Origin: a bacterium 1xD42-87
GTDB taxonomy: Bacteria; Bacillota; Clostridia; Lachnospirales; Lachnospiraceae
Direction: 5' to 3'
Assembly: GCA_003611805.1 (NCBI GenBank)
Contig: RAYM01000011.1
Location: 1 to 64,000, forward strand
Length of the DNA stretch: 64,000 bases
The translations under genes were made by a program, and so were the position numbers. Positions 50,886 through 60,137 of this stretch are shown in pieces. The notes below the pieces were generated by a model that saw only the letters and a program-made list of their open reading frames with translations, made no database searches and was not told the DNA's origin. How positions within the stretch are numbered: position 1 is the stretch's first letter; the number at the start of each line of letters is the position of its first letter.

Positions 50886-50903
50886 CTGCAATTAATTTAT
50901 TAC

Positions 50904-50932
50904 ACAATAATACTTTTGTGATGGATTGTCAA
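50904..50932 (-). promoter_or_regulatory. promoter of the T-box/trpXYZ transcript
   Basis: On the minus strand a consensus TTGACA (50,932-50,927), 17 bases, TATTGT (50,909-50,904), just upstream of the T-box leader. The rest of 50,933-51,131 is AT-rich with no gene. Confidence 0.8.
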
Positions 50933-51131
50933 ATATTTTTTTAAAATTATTTTGTATACATCAGCCTTTTGAATCCAGTTTAATGCCAATTTGCATATTT
51001 GGGGAAATACATTTAACCAATTTATTTTTGTAGAGGATTTTAAGGTAACGTTAAGGGGCTGTTAAAGGAACACACAGGTTGTTCTTGTACAATGTTCGTA
51101 TCATGTTTGAGGAGAGGGCAGAGGTGTGGCA

Positions 51132-51824
51132 ATGGAAAAGAGGAAAGAAATGAATGGCAAATCGGAAAAAGGCAATAAGAAGAGAAGTGCGATAGAGATG
51201 ACCGTATGTATTTCGGGAATGGCGGCTCTCACTGTTCTGATGGCTGTATTCAGCGCAGATGCAGGACTCTTGGCGGGTGTGGCGGCTTACTGGATTCCCT
51301 GCTTTGTGTTGCTCATTTATGTCCTTAAGGTGGAAAAACAGCCGCTTTCCTCTGTAGGGCTGAAGCCGATCCGGGCAAAGCATGTCTTGGAGGGACTTGG
51401 TCTTGGCGTCGGCATGTTCATCGTTCAGCAGATTCCGCTTCTGCTTATGAGAATGGACTATTCCGCATATGCCATGGAGCCGGATGCCGTTTATGTAGCT
51501 GTTATGCTGTTTTACTGCTTTTTCTGTGTCGGGTTTGCGGAGGAACTGATTTTTCGCGGATTCCTGTTAAAAAGGACGCTGGACATTTTTTCGCAGAAAT
51601 GGGTTTGTGTGGGGCTCAATATTTTGCTTTTCTATCTGATTCACTGGTTTACCATGCAGCATACTTTCGGTGAATTTTACAACCTGGCGACGAATGTGGT
51701 GATTTTATGCATTTATCTTTTCCGCAAAAAAGAGGGGACGATTGTGCCGCTGGTGATCGCGCACGGTTTCTACGATGTGCTGACGTCGGTGGGGCTGCCG
51801 GTTTTTGCTTATCTGTTGAAATAG
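51132..51824 (+). CDS. CPBP-family intramembrane metalloprotease, 230 aa
   Basis: About six to seven membrane helices with the CPBP (Abi/CAAX protease-like) motifs: EELIFRG near residue 139, HW in FYLIHWFTMQ and the last motif VIAHGFYDVL near 214. The Glu and His residues are those used for catalysis in the family. Such proteases cleave membrane or prenylated proteins; in Bacillota some give bacteriocin self-immunity, but no bacteriocin gene is near. ATG 51,132 follows GAGGTG; GTG 51,126 is less likely. Confidence 0.88.
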   Translation: MEKRKEMNGKSEKGNKKRSAIEMTVCISGMAALTVLMAVFSADAGLLAGVAAYWIPCFVLLIYVLKVEKQPLSSVGLKPIRAKHVLEGLGLGVGMFIVQQIPLLLMRMDYSAYAMEPDAVYVAVMLFYCFFCVGFAEELIFRGFLLKRTLDIFSQKWVCVGLNILLFYLIHWFTMQHTFGEFYNLATNVVILCIYLFRKKEGTIVPLVIAHGFYDVLTSVGLPVFAYLLK

Positions 51825-51887
51825 TTTTGTTTTTTATATAATCCGGGTAGTTTGCCCGGAGGGTATATTGCTCGGTGGAAGTGATAT

Positions 51888-51935
51888 GCTGGATAAGGCA
51901 CAGATTGAAAAGTCTGTTCTTTATCCGGCTTTTTT
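51888..51935 (+). terminator. terminator of the CPBP gene
   Basis: GCTGGATAA (51,888-51,896) pairs with TTATCCGGC (51,921-51,929) with one G-T pair, plus an inner CAGA/TCTG stem, followed by six T. Confidence 0.85.
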
Positions 51936-51978
51936 ACTTTTGGGAAACAAAAAGAGATAACAGGAGGGTGTGAAAGAA

Positions 51979-52007
51979 TTTACTTGCGCATCATAAGCTG
52001 TTATGAT
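51979..52007 (+). promoter_or_regulatory. promoter of ylmH
   Basis: TTTACT (51,979-51,984), 17 bases, TATGAT (52,002-52,007), about 70 bases before the start codon. Confidence 0.5.
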
Positions 52008-52076
52008 AGGGTTACCTTCTGGAGGAAAAGATTGACAGATAACCCTCTGCGCAGAACGTTTCGGAAGGGAGGAAAT

Positions 52077-52844
52077 ATGGCGGTTACGGGCGAAAAAGAC
52101 TTACAGCAGTTAAAAAAGCGGCTGGTGGAGCTTGCGGAAAAAGCTTACAGCCGCAATATCTATGCCTACACGCCCTTTCTGGGGCTTGCCGAACAGCAGG
52201 CATACTACGCGGTGGAGCGGGAAGTGTCCTATGCGGGAGTCAGAATGGAGGGCGGCGCGCCCCTGTGCGAGCGGAAGATTATCCGCTTCGGTGATCCGGG
52301 TTACGAGGAGGCATTTCCGATCGCGCGGATAGAAATACTGCCAAAGACGCCCAAGTTTGCGGAAGCCCTGACGCACCGGGATTTTCTCGGCGCAGTGATG
52401 AATCTGGGCATTGAACGGGACGTAACGGGTGATATTTTCCTGCGGGATAAGGGTGCCTCTCTTTTCTGCCATGAAAGCATTGCGGATTATATCGTGGAAA
52501 ATCTGGACAGGGCGAGGCACACGAATGTCGTCTGCAGAAGGGCGGAAGGGGAGATTTTGCTGGAAAATGCGGAGCCGGAGCGGATTTCGGTGACGGTGGT
52601 TTCCCCGAGGGCGGACGGCGTGATCTCCAAGGTGTACAATTTATCCCGTGAGGAGAGCCGGGAATTATTTAATAACGGTCGTGTTTTTATAAACGGCATA
52701 CAGACGCAGAACCTCTCCTGTCAGTTGAAGGCGGAGGACGCCGTCACCGTGCGCGGGTTCGGGAAATTTATTTTTTACGGGCAGACGGGCACGAGCAGGA
52801 AGGGGAAAGACCGGGTGGAAGTCGGGGTTTTTGGGAAACTGTAG
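52077..52844 (+). CDS. ylmH: YlmH-type S4 RNA-binding protein, 255 aa
   Basis: A three-part YlmH protein: an N-terminal helical part (about 1-70; AYTPFLGLAEQQ), a central alpha/beta domain with THRDFLGAVMNLGIERDVTGDI (about 100-122), and a C-terminal S4 domain (about 180-245; SRELFNNGRVFINGIQTQNL). YlmH binds RNA and has been linked to rescue of stalled large ribosomal subunits and, in some bacteria, cell division. Here it is not next to the usual dcw/ylm genes. The start is fixed by AAGGAGGAAAT. Confidence 0.92.
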   Translation: MAVTGEKDLQQLKKRLVELAEKAYSRNIYAYTPFLGLAEQQAYYAVEREVSYAGVRMEGGAPLCERKIIRFGDPGYEEAFPIARIEILPKTPKFAEALTHRDFLGAVMNLGIERDVTGDIFLRDKGASLFCHESIADYIVENLDRARHTNVVCRRAEGEILLENAEPERISVTVVSPRADGVISKVYNLSREESRELFNNGRVFINGIQTQNLSCQLKAEDAVTVRGFGKFIFYGQTGTSRKGKDRVEVGVFGKL

Positions 52845-52899
52845 ATAAATGGATAAAAAGAGAGTATACTATTCAAAAAAGGGCAGGAGAGGAGCATCC

Positions 52900-55821
52900 A
52901 TGAATTTAGAAAACTTACAGGCATATACCGTTATTTCAAAACAGCGGATTGAGGAGCTTAAGTCGGACGGCTGGCTGCTGAAACATAACAAAACGGGGGC
53001 GCGGGTGGCGCTTCTTTCCAATGACGACGAGAACAAGGTGTTCTATATCGGATTCCGCACGCCGCCGAAGGACAGCACGGGGGTGGCGCACATTATCGAG
53101 CATACGGTGCTTTGCGGCTCGGAAAAATATCCGATTAAGGATCCTTTTATCGAACTGGCGAAAGGATCCTTAAACACGTTCTTAAATGCCATGACTTATC
53201 CTGATAAGACGGTTTACCCGGTGGCGAGCTGCAATGACAAGGATTTTAAGAACCTGATGGACGTGTATCTGGACGCGGTGTTCCACCCGAACATCTACCG
53301 GGAGGAAAAGATATTCCGGCAGGAGGGGTGGCACTACGAAATGGAGAATGCCGGGGACGATCTGACCATCAACGGTGTGGTCTACAACGAGATGAAGGGG
53401 GCGTTCTCATCCCCGGACGACGTGCTGTACAGGGAGATTATGAACTCGCTTTACCCGCATACATCCTACGCGGTGGAGTCGGGCGGCGACCCTGATGTGA
53501 TCCCTGAGCTGACTTACGAGGATTTTCTGGCATTCCATCAGAGATACTACCATCCCTCCAACAGCTATATCTACCTTTACGGGGATATGGATATGGAGGA
53601 GCGTCTTGCTTATCTTGACAGGGAATATCTGTCCAAATATGATGCGCTCGCCGTGGATTCCGCCCTTGCGACGGAGCCGCCCTTTGGGCAGTGTGTGCTT
53701 GTGGAGAAGGAGTATTCGATCATGGAGAGCGAGCCGGAGGAAGGCAATACCTACCTTTCTTACAATGTCTCTCTGGGGGAAAATCTGGACCGCGAGGTGA
53801 GCGTTGGCTTCCAGGCGCTTGCGGACGCGGTGGTGGGCGCGCCGGGCGCACCCGTGAGGAAAGCGCTTCTGGACGCAGGAATCGGCACGGATATCAGCAG
53901 CTTTTACGAGGCGGACGTGAAGCAGCCCTATTTCTCCATCGTGGCGAAGAACGCGGAGGGGGAGCAGAGGGAAGCCTTTGTATCTATTATAGAGGAGACG
54001 CTTAAGAGTCTTTCGGAAGACGGCGTGGAAAAGAAGGCGCTTCGGGCGGCGCTCAACCATGATGAGTTCAAGTACCGGGAGGCGGATTACGGTTCCTACC
54101 CGAAGGGGCTGATGTACGGGCTGCAGATGTTTGAAACATGGCTTTATGATGACAAGAAACCTTTTGACTATCTGGAACTCGGCGAGACATATAAGACACT
54201 TAAGAAAGAAGTGGATTCCTCTTTTTATGAGGAGATGATAAGAATCCGCCTGCTGAAAAACACGCACAAAAGCGTTGTGGTGGTGCGCCCCGTGAAAGGG
54301 CTTACGGGAAAGCGGGATAAGGCTCTGGCCAAGAAGCTTGCGGCGAAGAAAGCCGCGATGACGCAGGAGGAGATCGCCCGGATCGTGGAGGAGACGGAGG
54401 CGCTCGCCGCTTATCAGGAGGCGCCCGACAGGGAGGAAGACCTGAAAAAGATTCCGCTTCTTGCCCGGGAAGATATCGGGAAAAAGGCGCGCCCTTACTG
54501 CAACGAGGAACTTCATGCCGGGGATACGGCGCTTTTGTACCACGACATCTATACGAACGGGATCGGGTATCTGCGGTTTCTCTTTGACCTTCGGCAGGTG
54601 CCGGAGGAGCTGTTCCCCTATGTGGGGCTTCTGCAGGTGATGCTCGGACTGGTTGACACCGAAAAACGTTCCTACAGCGAATTGTACAATGAGATCCATC
54701 TGCAGACCGGCGGGATCGTGCCCGCGGTTAACGTCTACACGAATGCAGACGATCTGTCGAAATATAAGCTGACGTTTGAATTGAAGGTAAAGACGCTGTA
54801 TGAGAATCTTCCCAAAGCCTTTGAACTGGCAGGAGAAATACTGACTAAGTCAGTCTATACGGATGCGAAGCGGCTGTTTGAGCTGGTGGCGGAGAACCGT
54901 TCCGGCAAACAGGCGCAGATGATGGATGCGGGGCATTCCCTTGCGGCGGGACAGGCGTTATCCTATCTGTCGAAGCAGGCGTATCTGATGGATCAGGTGA
55001 ACGGGCTTGCGTTCTATCGGCTGTTAGAAGGGCTTGAGAAGGATTTTGAGGGGAAGAAGGAAGAGCTCTCCGACAACATGGAGCGGCTGGTACGTTACAT
55101 CTTCCGCCCGGAGAACCTGATGGTGGATTTCACGGCCGAGAGAAATGGGCTCGAAGGGCTGGAAAAGCTGATTGAGGGCTTAAAGGCGAAGCTTTACAGT
55201 GGATCGGTGGAAGGGAAGCCTTATGTGCCCCGCCCTGTGAAGAAGAATGAAGGGCTGATGAGTTCCGCCCAGATCCAGTATGTATGCCGGGCAGGCAATT
55301 ACGCGGACAAGGGGCTTTCCTACACGGGAGCGCTCCGGGTTCTCAAGGTTGTGATGAGCTATGAGTACCTTTGGATGCAGGTGCGTGTGAAGGGCGGCGC
55401 TTACGGCTGTATGTGCCAGTTCGGAAAGACCGGGGAGAGTTACTTTGTCTCCTACAGGGACCCGAATCTGGAAAAGACCATAGAGGTATACGAGAAGGCG
55501 GCGGACTTTGTGGCGGGATTTGACGCCGACGAACGAACCATGACCCAGTATATCATCGGGGCGGTCAGCGCGCTTGACATGCCGCTTACGCCTGCGGCGT
55601 GGGGAACGTACTCCCTTGCCGGCTATATGACGGGGCTCGCCTTTGAGAAGGTTCAGAAGGAGCGCGACGAGCTGCTTTCGGCGGACGCTGAGACCATTCG
55701 TAAACTGGCGGCGCACATCCGCGCCTTTATGGAGGACGACTGCCTGTGCGTGGTGGGAAATGAGGATAGGATAAAGGCGCAAAAGGGGCTTTTTGGCTCA
55801 GTGGAATATCTGACTCATTAA
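52900..55821 (+). CDS. M16C (insulinase/PreP-type) zinc metallopeptidase, 973 aa
   Basis: The inverted zinc motif HIIEH (HxxEH) lies near residue 64, with the downstream Glu in VVYNEMKGAFSSPDD about 80 residues on. Four alpha/beta roll domains and the M16C-associated middle region fit the PreP type, which degrades peptides in a closed chamber; the C-terminal half carries the R/Y substrate-site segment RVKGGAYGCMCQ. The length is normal for the family. It is cytoplasmic, with no signal peptide. Start 52,900 is chosen over 52,849 because AGGAGAGGAG precedes it. Confidence 0.93.
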   Translation: MNLENLQAYTVISKQRIEELKSDGWLLKHNKTGARVALLSNDDENKVFYIGFRTPPKDSTGVAHIIEHTVLCGSEKYPIKDPFIELAKGSLNTFLNAMTYPDKTVYPVASCNDKDFKNLMDVYLDAVFHPNIYREEKIFRQEGWHYEMENAGDDLTINGVVYNEMKGAFSSPDDVLYREIMNSLYPHTSYAVESGGDPDVIPELTYEDFLAFHQRYYHPSNSYIYLYGDMDMEERLAYLDREYLSKYDALAVDSALATEPPFGQCVLVEKEYSIMESEPEEGNTYLSYNVSLGENLDREVSVGFQALADAVVGAPGAPVRKALLDAGIGTDISSFYEADVKQPYFSIVAKNAEGEQREAFVSIIEETLKSLSEDGVEKKALRAALNHDEFKYREADYGSYPKGLMYGLQMFETWLYDDKKPFDYLELGETYKTLKKEVDSSFYEEMIRIRLLKNTHKSVVVVRPVKGLTGKRDKALAKKLAAKKAAMTQEEIARIVEETEALAAYQEAPDREEDLKKIPLLAREDIGKKARPYCNEELHAGDTALLYHDIYTNGIGYLRFLFDLRQVPEELFPYVGLLQVMLGLVDTEKRSYSELYNEIHLQTGGIVPAVNVYTNADDLSKYKLTFELKVKTLYENLPKAFELAGEILTKSVYTDAKRLFELVAENRSGKQAQMMDAGHSLAAGQALSYLSKQAYLMDQVNGLAFYRLLEGLEKDFEGKKEELSDNMERLVRYIFRPENLMVDFTAERNGLEGLEKLIEGLKAKLYSGSVEGKPYVPRPVKKNEGLMSSAQIQYVCRAGNYADKGLSYTGALRVLKVVMSYEYLWMQVRVKGGAYGCMCQFGKTGESYFVSYRDPNLEKTIEVYEKAADFVAGFDADERTMTQYIIGAVSALDMPLTPAAWGTYSLAGYMTGLAFEKVQKERDELLSADAETIRKLAAHIRAFMEDDCLCVVGNEDRIKAQKGLFGSVEYLTH

Positions 55822-56068
55822 AATACACATGATATTAAATATGGATGCAACTTTTCCGCTTCTGGAGAGGTATTTTATATAGAGGACAGCAGGTTTTACG
55901 GGAGCGTTTCATCAGAATTGTGAGCCTGCTGCGCTGCCTATGCACGTGCCGTACAGCTTGTTACATGTGTGCATATCGTTTTGAAACGCCTGTCATGGTC
56001 TATGGCGGTGCGAATCTGACTGCATGGGCGTTTGGGAAAGAATGCTGACGGGAAAGGGAGGAAAAGTT

Positions 56069-57307
56069 ATGAAATTGCTGAGCAGGGAAAGCGGGAATAA
56101 GTGGATGGACAGTAATAATAAGATTGGTATGAACAGGGAAAAGGGAGTCCGGCTGCGGCTGATGTCGGCGATTCTGGTAATAACATCTGTTATGACAGGC
56201 TGCGGCGGATCTAAATCCACATATGCCGAGACGGCAGCGGGTGCGCCTGCCGCTGTGGCGGAGGAAATTGCCTACGAGGACAGTATGGCTTATGATACGG
56301 CAGCCTATGACGACGGCGTGATCTTAAACAACAGTGCAAAGTCGGCTTCCTATGATTATGGGGAGGCGGAAGCCGCCGCGGAGGAGCCGGTCAGCGAGGA
56401 AGGCTATGTGCAGGAGGATGCCGGACAGGGTGCGGTGGCGCCGGAGACCTCGCGCAAGCTGATCAAGACTGTGAACATCCTTGCGGAGACGGAGGACTTT
56501 GACACCCTTGTGCCGGGACTGCAGAAGCAGGTGGAGGCGCTGGGCGGCTACATAGAATATATTTCTGTCTACGACGTACACAGTTATTATGTGGAGGATC
56601 AGCAGGTCAAGCAGCGCTGCGCCAATGTGACGGCACGTGTGCCAAAGGAGAAGCTGGACGGTTTTCTGGCGCAGGTGGGAGAGCAGACCAATATAACCAG
56701 CCGTTCCGAGAACGTGGAGGATGTCACTCTGCAGTATGTGGATCTGGAAAGCCACAAGAAAGCGCTTGTGACAGAACAGGAGAGGCTGCTTGCGCTGATG
56801 GAGAAGGCGGAGACGGTGGAGGATATCATTGCCATTGAGGGGCGGCTTTCCGAGGTGCGCTACCAGCTTGAGAGCATGGAGTCCCAGCTGCGCACCTATG
56901 ACAACCGGATCGATTACAGCACGGTGGAGCTTTCCATAACAGAAGTCCGCAAGTATTCGCCGCCGCAGGAGGCGACCGTATGGCAGCGGATCGAGAGCGG
57001 CTTTATGAAGAGTCTGGATGATATCGGATTCAGTATCCGGGATATGGCAATCGGTTTTGTGATCGACATTCCCTATATTGTATTGTTTCTGATCGGGATT
57101 GCGGTGGCGGCGGCTGTTTTGCGCATTTTGTGGAAGGTTTGGAAAAAGCGCAGGGCAAAGCGTGCGGCAGTCCGCGGAGAGAAGGGCACGGAGCGGGAGC
57201 TGCGTGTGGGAAAAATAAAGCTTCGCTGCCCGATTACAATCGGGGAGGCACAGGAGGAAGAGGAGACCGCAGATGCGGAAACCGATATGGGTGATGAGCG
57301 GGAGTAG
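56069..57307 (+). CDS. DUF4349 lipoprotein with C-terminal membrane anchor, 412 aa
   Basis: The N-terminus has a hydrophobic signal ending in the lipobox SVMTGC (Cys about 47). A Glu/Ala-rich linker precedes the DUF4349 domain (about 130-335; KLIKTVNILAETEDFDTLVP, YVDLESHKKALVTEQERLLALM), which includes a coiled coil, then one membrane helix (about 343-365) and a basic cytoplasmic tail. DUF4349 proteins are surface proteins of unknown role, sometimes near ECF sigma genes. Start 56,069 follows GGGAGGAAAAG. The signal sequence is unusually far from the start (about 30 residues), so an internal start is possible. Confidence 0.85.
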   Translation: MKLLSRESGNKWMDSNNKIGMNREKGVRLRLMSAILVITSVMTGCGGSKSTYAETAAGAPAAVAEEIAYEDSMAYDTAAYDDGVILNNSAKSASYDYGEAEAAAEEPVSEEGYVQEDAGQGAVAPETSRKLIKTVNILAETEDFDTLVPGLQKQVEALGGYIEYISVYDVHSYYVEDQQVKQRCANVTARVPKEKLDGFLAQVGEQTNITSRSENVEDVTLQYVDLESHKKALVTEQERLLALMEKAETVEDIIAIEGRLSEVRYQLESMESQLRTYDNRIDYSTVELSITEVRKYSPPQEATVWQRIESGFMKSLDDIGFSIRDMAIGFVIDIPYIVLFLIGIAVAAAVLRILWKVWKKRRAKRAAVRGEKGTERELRVGKIKLRCPITIGEAQEEEETADAETDMGDERE

Positions 57308-57448
57308 CTGCAAGTCGGAAACCGCAACAGTCCGAAATCGGTATGAGAGGAGAAAAACTGCGGTATTAGGCTCAAGGCGGCACAGATAAATAACATGGGT
57401 GCTTTAAAACAGACAGAGAATCAGAGAAAGAGAACAGGGCGAAATAAA

Positions 57449-58393
57449 ATGGCGGATGATATTCAAAACAACAATGAAAATAGCACACAGCAGGGCCGGC
57501 AGACGAAATCCGGATTTGCCACGCTGATCGGCAGACCGAACGTGGGGAAATCCACGCTGATGAACGCGCTGATCGGGCAGAAGATCGCGATTACTTCAAA
57601 GAAGCCCCAGACCACAAGAAACCGCATCCGAACTGTGTACACCTGTGAGGCGGGACAGATCGTGTTTCTGGACACGCCGGGCATCCATAAGGCGAAGAAC
57701 AAGCTGGGCGACTATATGGTGGACGCGGCGGAGAGCACGCTGTCCGAAGTGGATGTGATTCTCTGGCTGGTGGAGCCGTCTGACTACATAGGCGCGGGGG
57801 AAAAGCATATCATTGAGGAACTGAAAAAAGTAAAAACACCTGTTATTCTTGTGATTAATAAGATTGACACGGTGAAGAAGGAGCTGCTTCTCACTTATAT
57901 CGACGCTTACAGAAAGGAACTCGATTTTGCGGAGATTGTGCCTGTGTCCGCGCTTAAGAAGGATGGGCTGCAGATACTGATCGACTGTATTATGAAGTAT
58001 CTGCCTTACGGCGAACCGTTTTATGATGAAGATACGGTGACGGACCAGCCGGTAAGGCAGATTGTGGCGGAGCTGATCCGGGAGAAGGCGCTCCGATGCC
58101 TGGAGGAGGAGATACCCCACGGCATTGCCGTCACCATCGAGCAGATGAAGTTTAAGAAGAAGATTGTGGACATTGAGGCGACTATTGTCTGCGAGAAGGA
58201 TTCCCACAAGGGAATTATCATCGGAAAACAGGGCAGTATGCTTAAAAAGATCGGTTCCCTTGCGCGCAGGGATATCGAGGAGCTGGTGGAAAAACAGGTG
58301 AATTTAAAGCTCTGGGTGCGGGTGAAAAAGGACTGGCGGGACAGTGATTTTCTGCTCAAAAATTTCGGTTATAATCCCGGCGAAACAGAATAG
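57449..58393 (+). CDS. era: GTPase Era, 314 aa
   Basis: An essential GTPase for 30S ribosome assembly. G1 GRPNVGKST (about 28), switch segment TSKKPQTTRNRI, G3 DTPGI (about 75), G4 NKID (about 138) and a C-terminal KH RNA-binding domain (about 215-300; GIIIGKQGSMLKKIGSLARRDIE). Length is usual, with a short polar N-terminal extension. ATG 57,449 is preferred over 57,395, although neither has a strong ribosome binding site. It begins the conserved order era-yqzL-recO. Confidence 0.95.
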   Translation: MADDIQNNNENSTQQGRQTKSGFATLIGRPNVGKSTLMNALIGQKIAITSKKPQTTRNRIRTVYTCEAGQIVFLDTPGIHKAKNKLGDYMVDAAESTLSEVDVILWLVEPSDYIGAGEKHIIEELKKVKTPVILVINKIDTVKKELLLTYIDAYRKELDFAEIVPVSALKKDGLQILIDCIMKYLPYGEPFYDEDTVTDQPVRQIVAELIREKALRCLEEEIPHGIAVTIEQMKFKKKIVDIEATIVCEKDSHKGIIIGKQGSMLKKIGSLARRDIEELVEKQVNLKLWVRVKKDWRDSDFLLKNFGYNPGETE

Positions 58394-58490
58394 AATTTTG
58401 TAAATCTGCGAACCCTAGATGGAGTGAGGTAACGGTTTGACCTTACACTGTATTGCGAGTTGTGAGAGATAAAGCATCAGGGGGCGTAAG

Positions 58491-58658
58491 ATGAAGGGAT
58501 TAAACTACTGGGAGCAGTTTATGGCGACGGGGAAGATCGAAGATTTTTTGGCATACAAAGACGCAGCGAGACAAGAGGAGCGGGAAGAGACTAAGCAGTC
58601 AGAGGAGCATTCTCATGCAGGGTATTACGGAGATTACGGGGATGGTTTTAAAGGCTGA
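58491..58658 (+). CDS. yqzL: YqzL-like small protein, 55 aa
   Basis: A short frame between era and recO starting MKGLNYWEQFMATGKIEDFL and continuing with a charged helix. In Bacillus a 47-residue YqzL protein of the pattern 'W..F..TG.I..YL..K' is encoded at the same place, so both sequence and synteny support the call. GGGGGC lies before the ATG. The last 44 bases overlap recO, whose start and RBS lie inside this gene, so translation is coupled. Function unknown. Confidence 0.8.
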   Translation: MKGLNYWEQFMATGKIEDFLAYKDAARQEEREETKQSEEHSHAGYYGDYGDGFKG

Positions 58659-59262
58659 ACCGATAAACGATTATGACAGAAGAGTTGTTTTACTGACAAA
58701 AGAGAGAGGAAAAATATCGGCTTTTGCCAGAGGCGCGAGGAAACAGAACAGTAAGCTTCTGGCGGCGACCAATCCGTTTTGTTTCGGCGTTTTTAAGCTG
58801 TATGAAGGAAGAACCTCCTACAATGTGATGGAGGCCGAGATTACGAATTATTTTGAAGGGCTTCGGGAAGATTATGAGGGCGCGTTTTACGGCATGTATT
58901 TTCTGGAGGTCATGGATTACTATACGAGAGAGAATAATGATGAGAAGGAGATGCTAAAGCTTCTCTACCAGTCCCTGCGTGCGCTCATGCACGAGGGACT
59001 TTCCAATGCGCTGGTGCGGTACATATTTGAGATGAAGGCGATGGCGTTTAACGGGGAATTCCCGGGGATGCCTAAGGAGGGGGACTGGGACGAATCCACC
59101 AGATACACGGTCAATTACATCGCGGAGAGCACAGTGGAGAAGCTGTACACATTTACCGTGACACCACAGGTCCTTGCACAGCTTAAGACGATTGCCGACG
59201 ACTACCGCTGCCGATATATCGACCGTCCGTTTAAAAGTCTTGAAATTGTGGAAGAACTTTAG
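58615..59262 (+). CDS. recO: DNA repair protein RecO, 215 aa
   Basis: The N-terminal OB fold (about 1-80; MVLKAEPINDYDRRVVLLTKERGKISAFARGARK) and helical C-terminal part match RecO, which loads RecA with RecF/RecR and anneals strands. The protein is shorter than the usual 240-250 residues, and the C-terminal four-Cys zinc site of many RecO proteins is absent: only isolated Cys residues are present. GGAG precedes the ATG inside yqzL. Confidence 0.93.
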   Translation: MQGITEITGMVLKAEPINDYDRRVVLLTKERGKISAFARGARKQNSKLLAATNPFCFGVFKLYEGRTSYNVMEAEITNYFEGLREDYEGAFYGMYFLEVMDYYTRENNDEKEMLKLLYQSLRALMHEGLSNALVRYIFEMKAMAFNGEFPGMPKEGDWDESTRYTVNYIAESTVEKLYTFTVTPQVLAQLKTIADDYRCRYIDRPFKSLEIVEEL

Positions 59263-59307
59263 TATGATGGTTTATGATTAAGCCGTGCGGAGCGTCGAAT
59301 TGCGAAT

Positions 59308-59383
59308 GGCACGGCGGAGTAAGCGGAGTCTTGTGAGTGGGCACGGCGGAGCAGGCGGTGTCCAGCGAATGGGCTCGGCGGAG
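59308..59383 (+). repeat. three imperfect 32-base tandem repeats
   Basis: GGCACGGCGGAG at 59,308-59,319 and 59,340-59,351 and GGCTCGGCGGAG at 59,372-59,383 recur every 32 bases in the gap between recO and a lipoprotein gene. The remainder of each unit is diverged. Confidence 0.7.
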
Positions 59384-59397
59384 ATAGAGGGGAGAAT

Positions 59398-60033
59398 ATG
59401 CGAAGAGCAGCGGGAATACTTGGACTGACAATATTGATTCTGTGCCTTGCCGGGTGCGGGGAGGGAGAGACAGCGGATATCAATACGTTGTCTTTCAATA
59501 AAGACGGGGAAGTCATACATCGGATCGTCGGACGGTCGGATCAGAATTATTACCAGATAGAGACGGCGGATCTGGAGGCGTTTGCCGCCTCGCGCGTGGA
59601 GGAATACTGCGCGGAGAACGGCGAAAAGAAAGTGACTCTGGAAGCGGTGGACGAAAAGGGCGGCAGTATCGTGATGGATTTTAGATATGCTTCACCGGAG
59701 GATTACAGTGAGTTTAACCACAGGGTGTTGTTTGTGGGGACGCTTTCGGATGCGGCGGATGAGGGATATGAGCTGGAGGCTGTGCCCCTGATATCGGCGG
59801 AGGGGCAGGCATCGGAGATCGGCTATATCGAGGACTGGGATAAAAAGCAGATGTTCATTCTGGAGACGAAGAGTGGGGAAGAGATGCTTGTCAATCTGCC
59901 CGGGAACACACTTTATGTAAACCAGAGCGCGCACAGCGGGCAGGAACTTACCCTTGTGGGAAAAAGGAGCGTGAAGATCAGTAATCAGGAGACGGACGGA
60001 ACGACGGCGCTCTCTTACATCATTTACGAATAA
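59398..60033 (+). CDS. lipoprotein of unknown function, 211 aa
   Basis: The signal sequence MRRAAGILGLTILILCLAGC ends in a clear lipobox (Cys 20). The mature part is an acidic alpha/beta domain with no motif I recognise (RIVGRSDQNYYQIETADLEA early; EMLVNLPGNTLYVNQSAH late). GGGGAG lies before the start. It sits between recO and glyS with 32-base repeats in front and two hairpins behind. A sensor or envelope role is plausible only from location. Confidence 0.75.
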   Translation: MRRAAGILGLTILILCLAGCGEGETADINTLSFNKDGEVIHRIVGRSDQNYYQIETADLEAFAASRVEEYCAENGEKKVTLEAVDEKGGSIVMDFRYASPEDYSEFNHRVLFVGTLSDAADEGYELEAVPLISAEGQASEIGYIEDWDKKQMFILETKSGEEMLVNLPGNTLYVNQSAHSGQELTLVGKRSVKISNQETDGTTALSYIIYE

Positions 60034-60035
60034 AA

Positions 60036-60080
60036 AATCGTCGCTCGGCAGCGACGATTCAGAGAATGCTTCGCATTCTC
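60036..60080. other. two adjacent hairpins before glyS
   Basis: AATCGTCGCT (60,036-60,045) pairs with AGCGACGATT (60,050-60,059), and GAGAATGC (60,062-60,069) with GCATTCTC (60,073-60,080). They lack T runs. They may end the lipoprotein mRNA or fold in the glyS leader; no T-box motif is present. Confidence 0.55.
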
Positions 60081-60137
60081 CCTAGGTGGTTTACGCTATC
60101 GCACTTTCCTATAGAATAAAAAACGGAGGCAGTGAGA

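Noticed and set aside
53407-54699. 430-residue minus-strand open frame
   Set aside because: It is a shadow of the M16C peptidase gene, whose motifs and length are complete.
60034-60137. Glycine T-box before glyS
   Set aside because: No conserved T-box sequence or stem I elements are present, only two simple hairpins.
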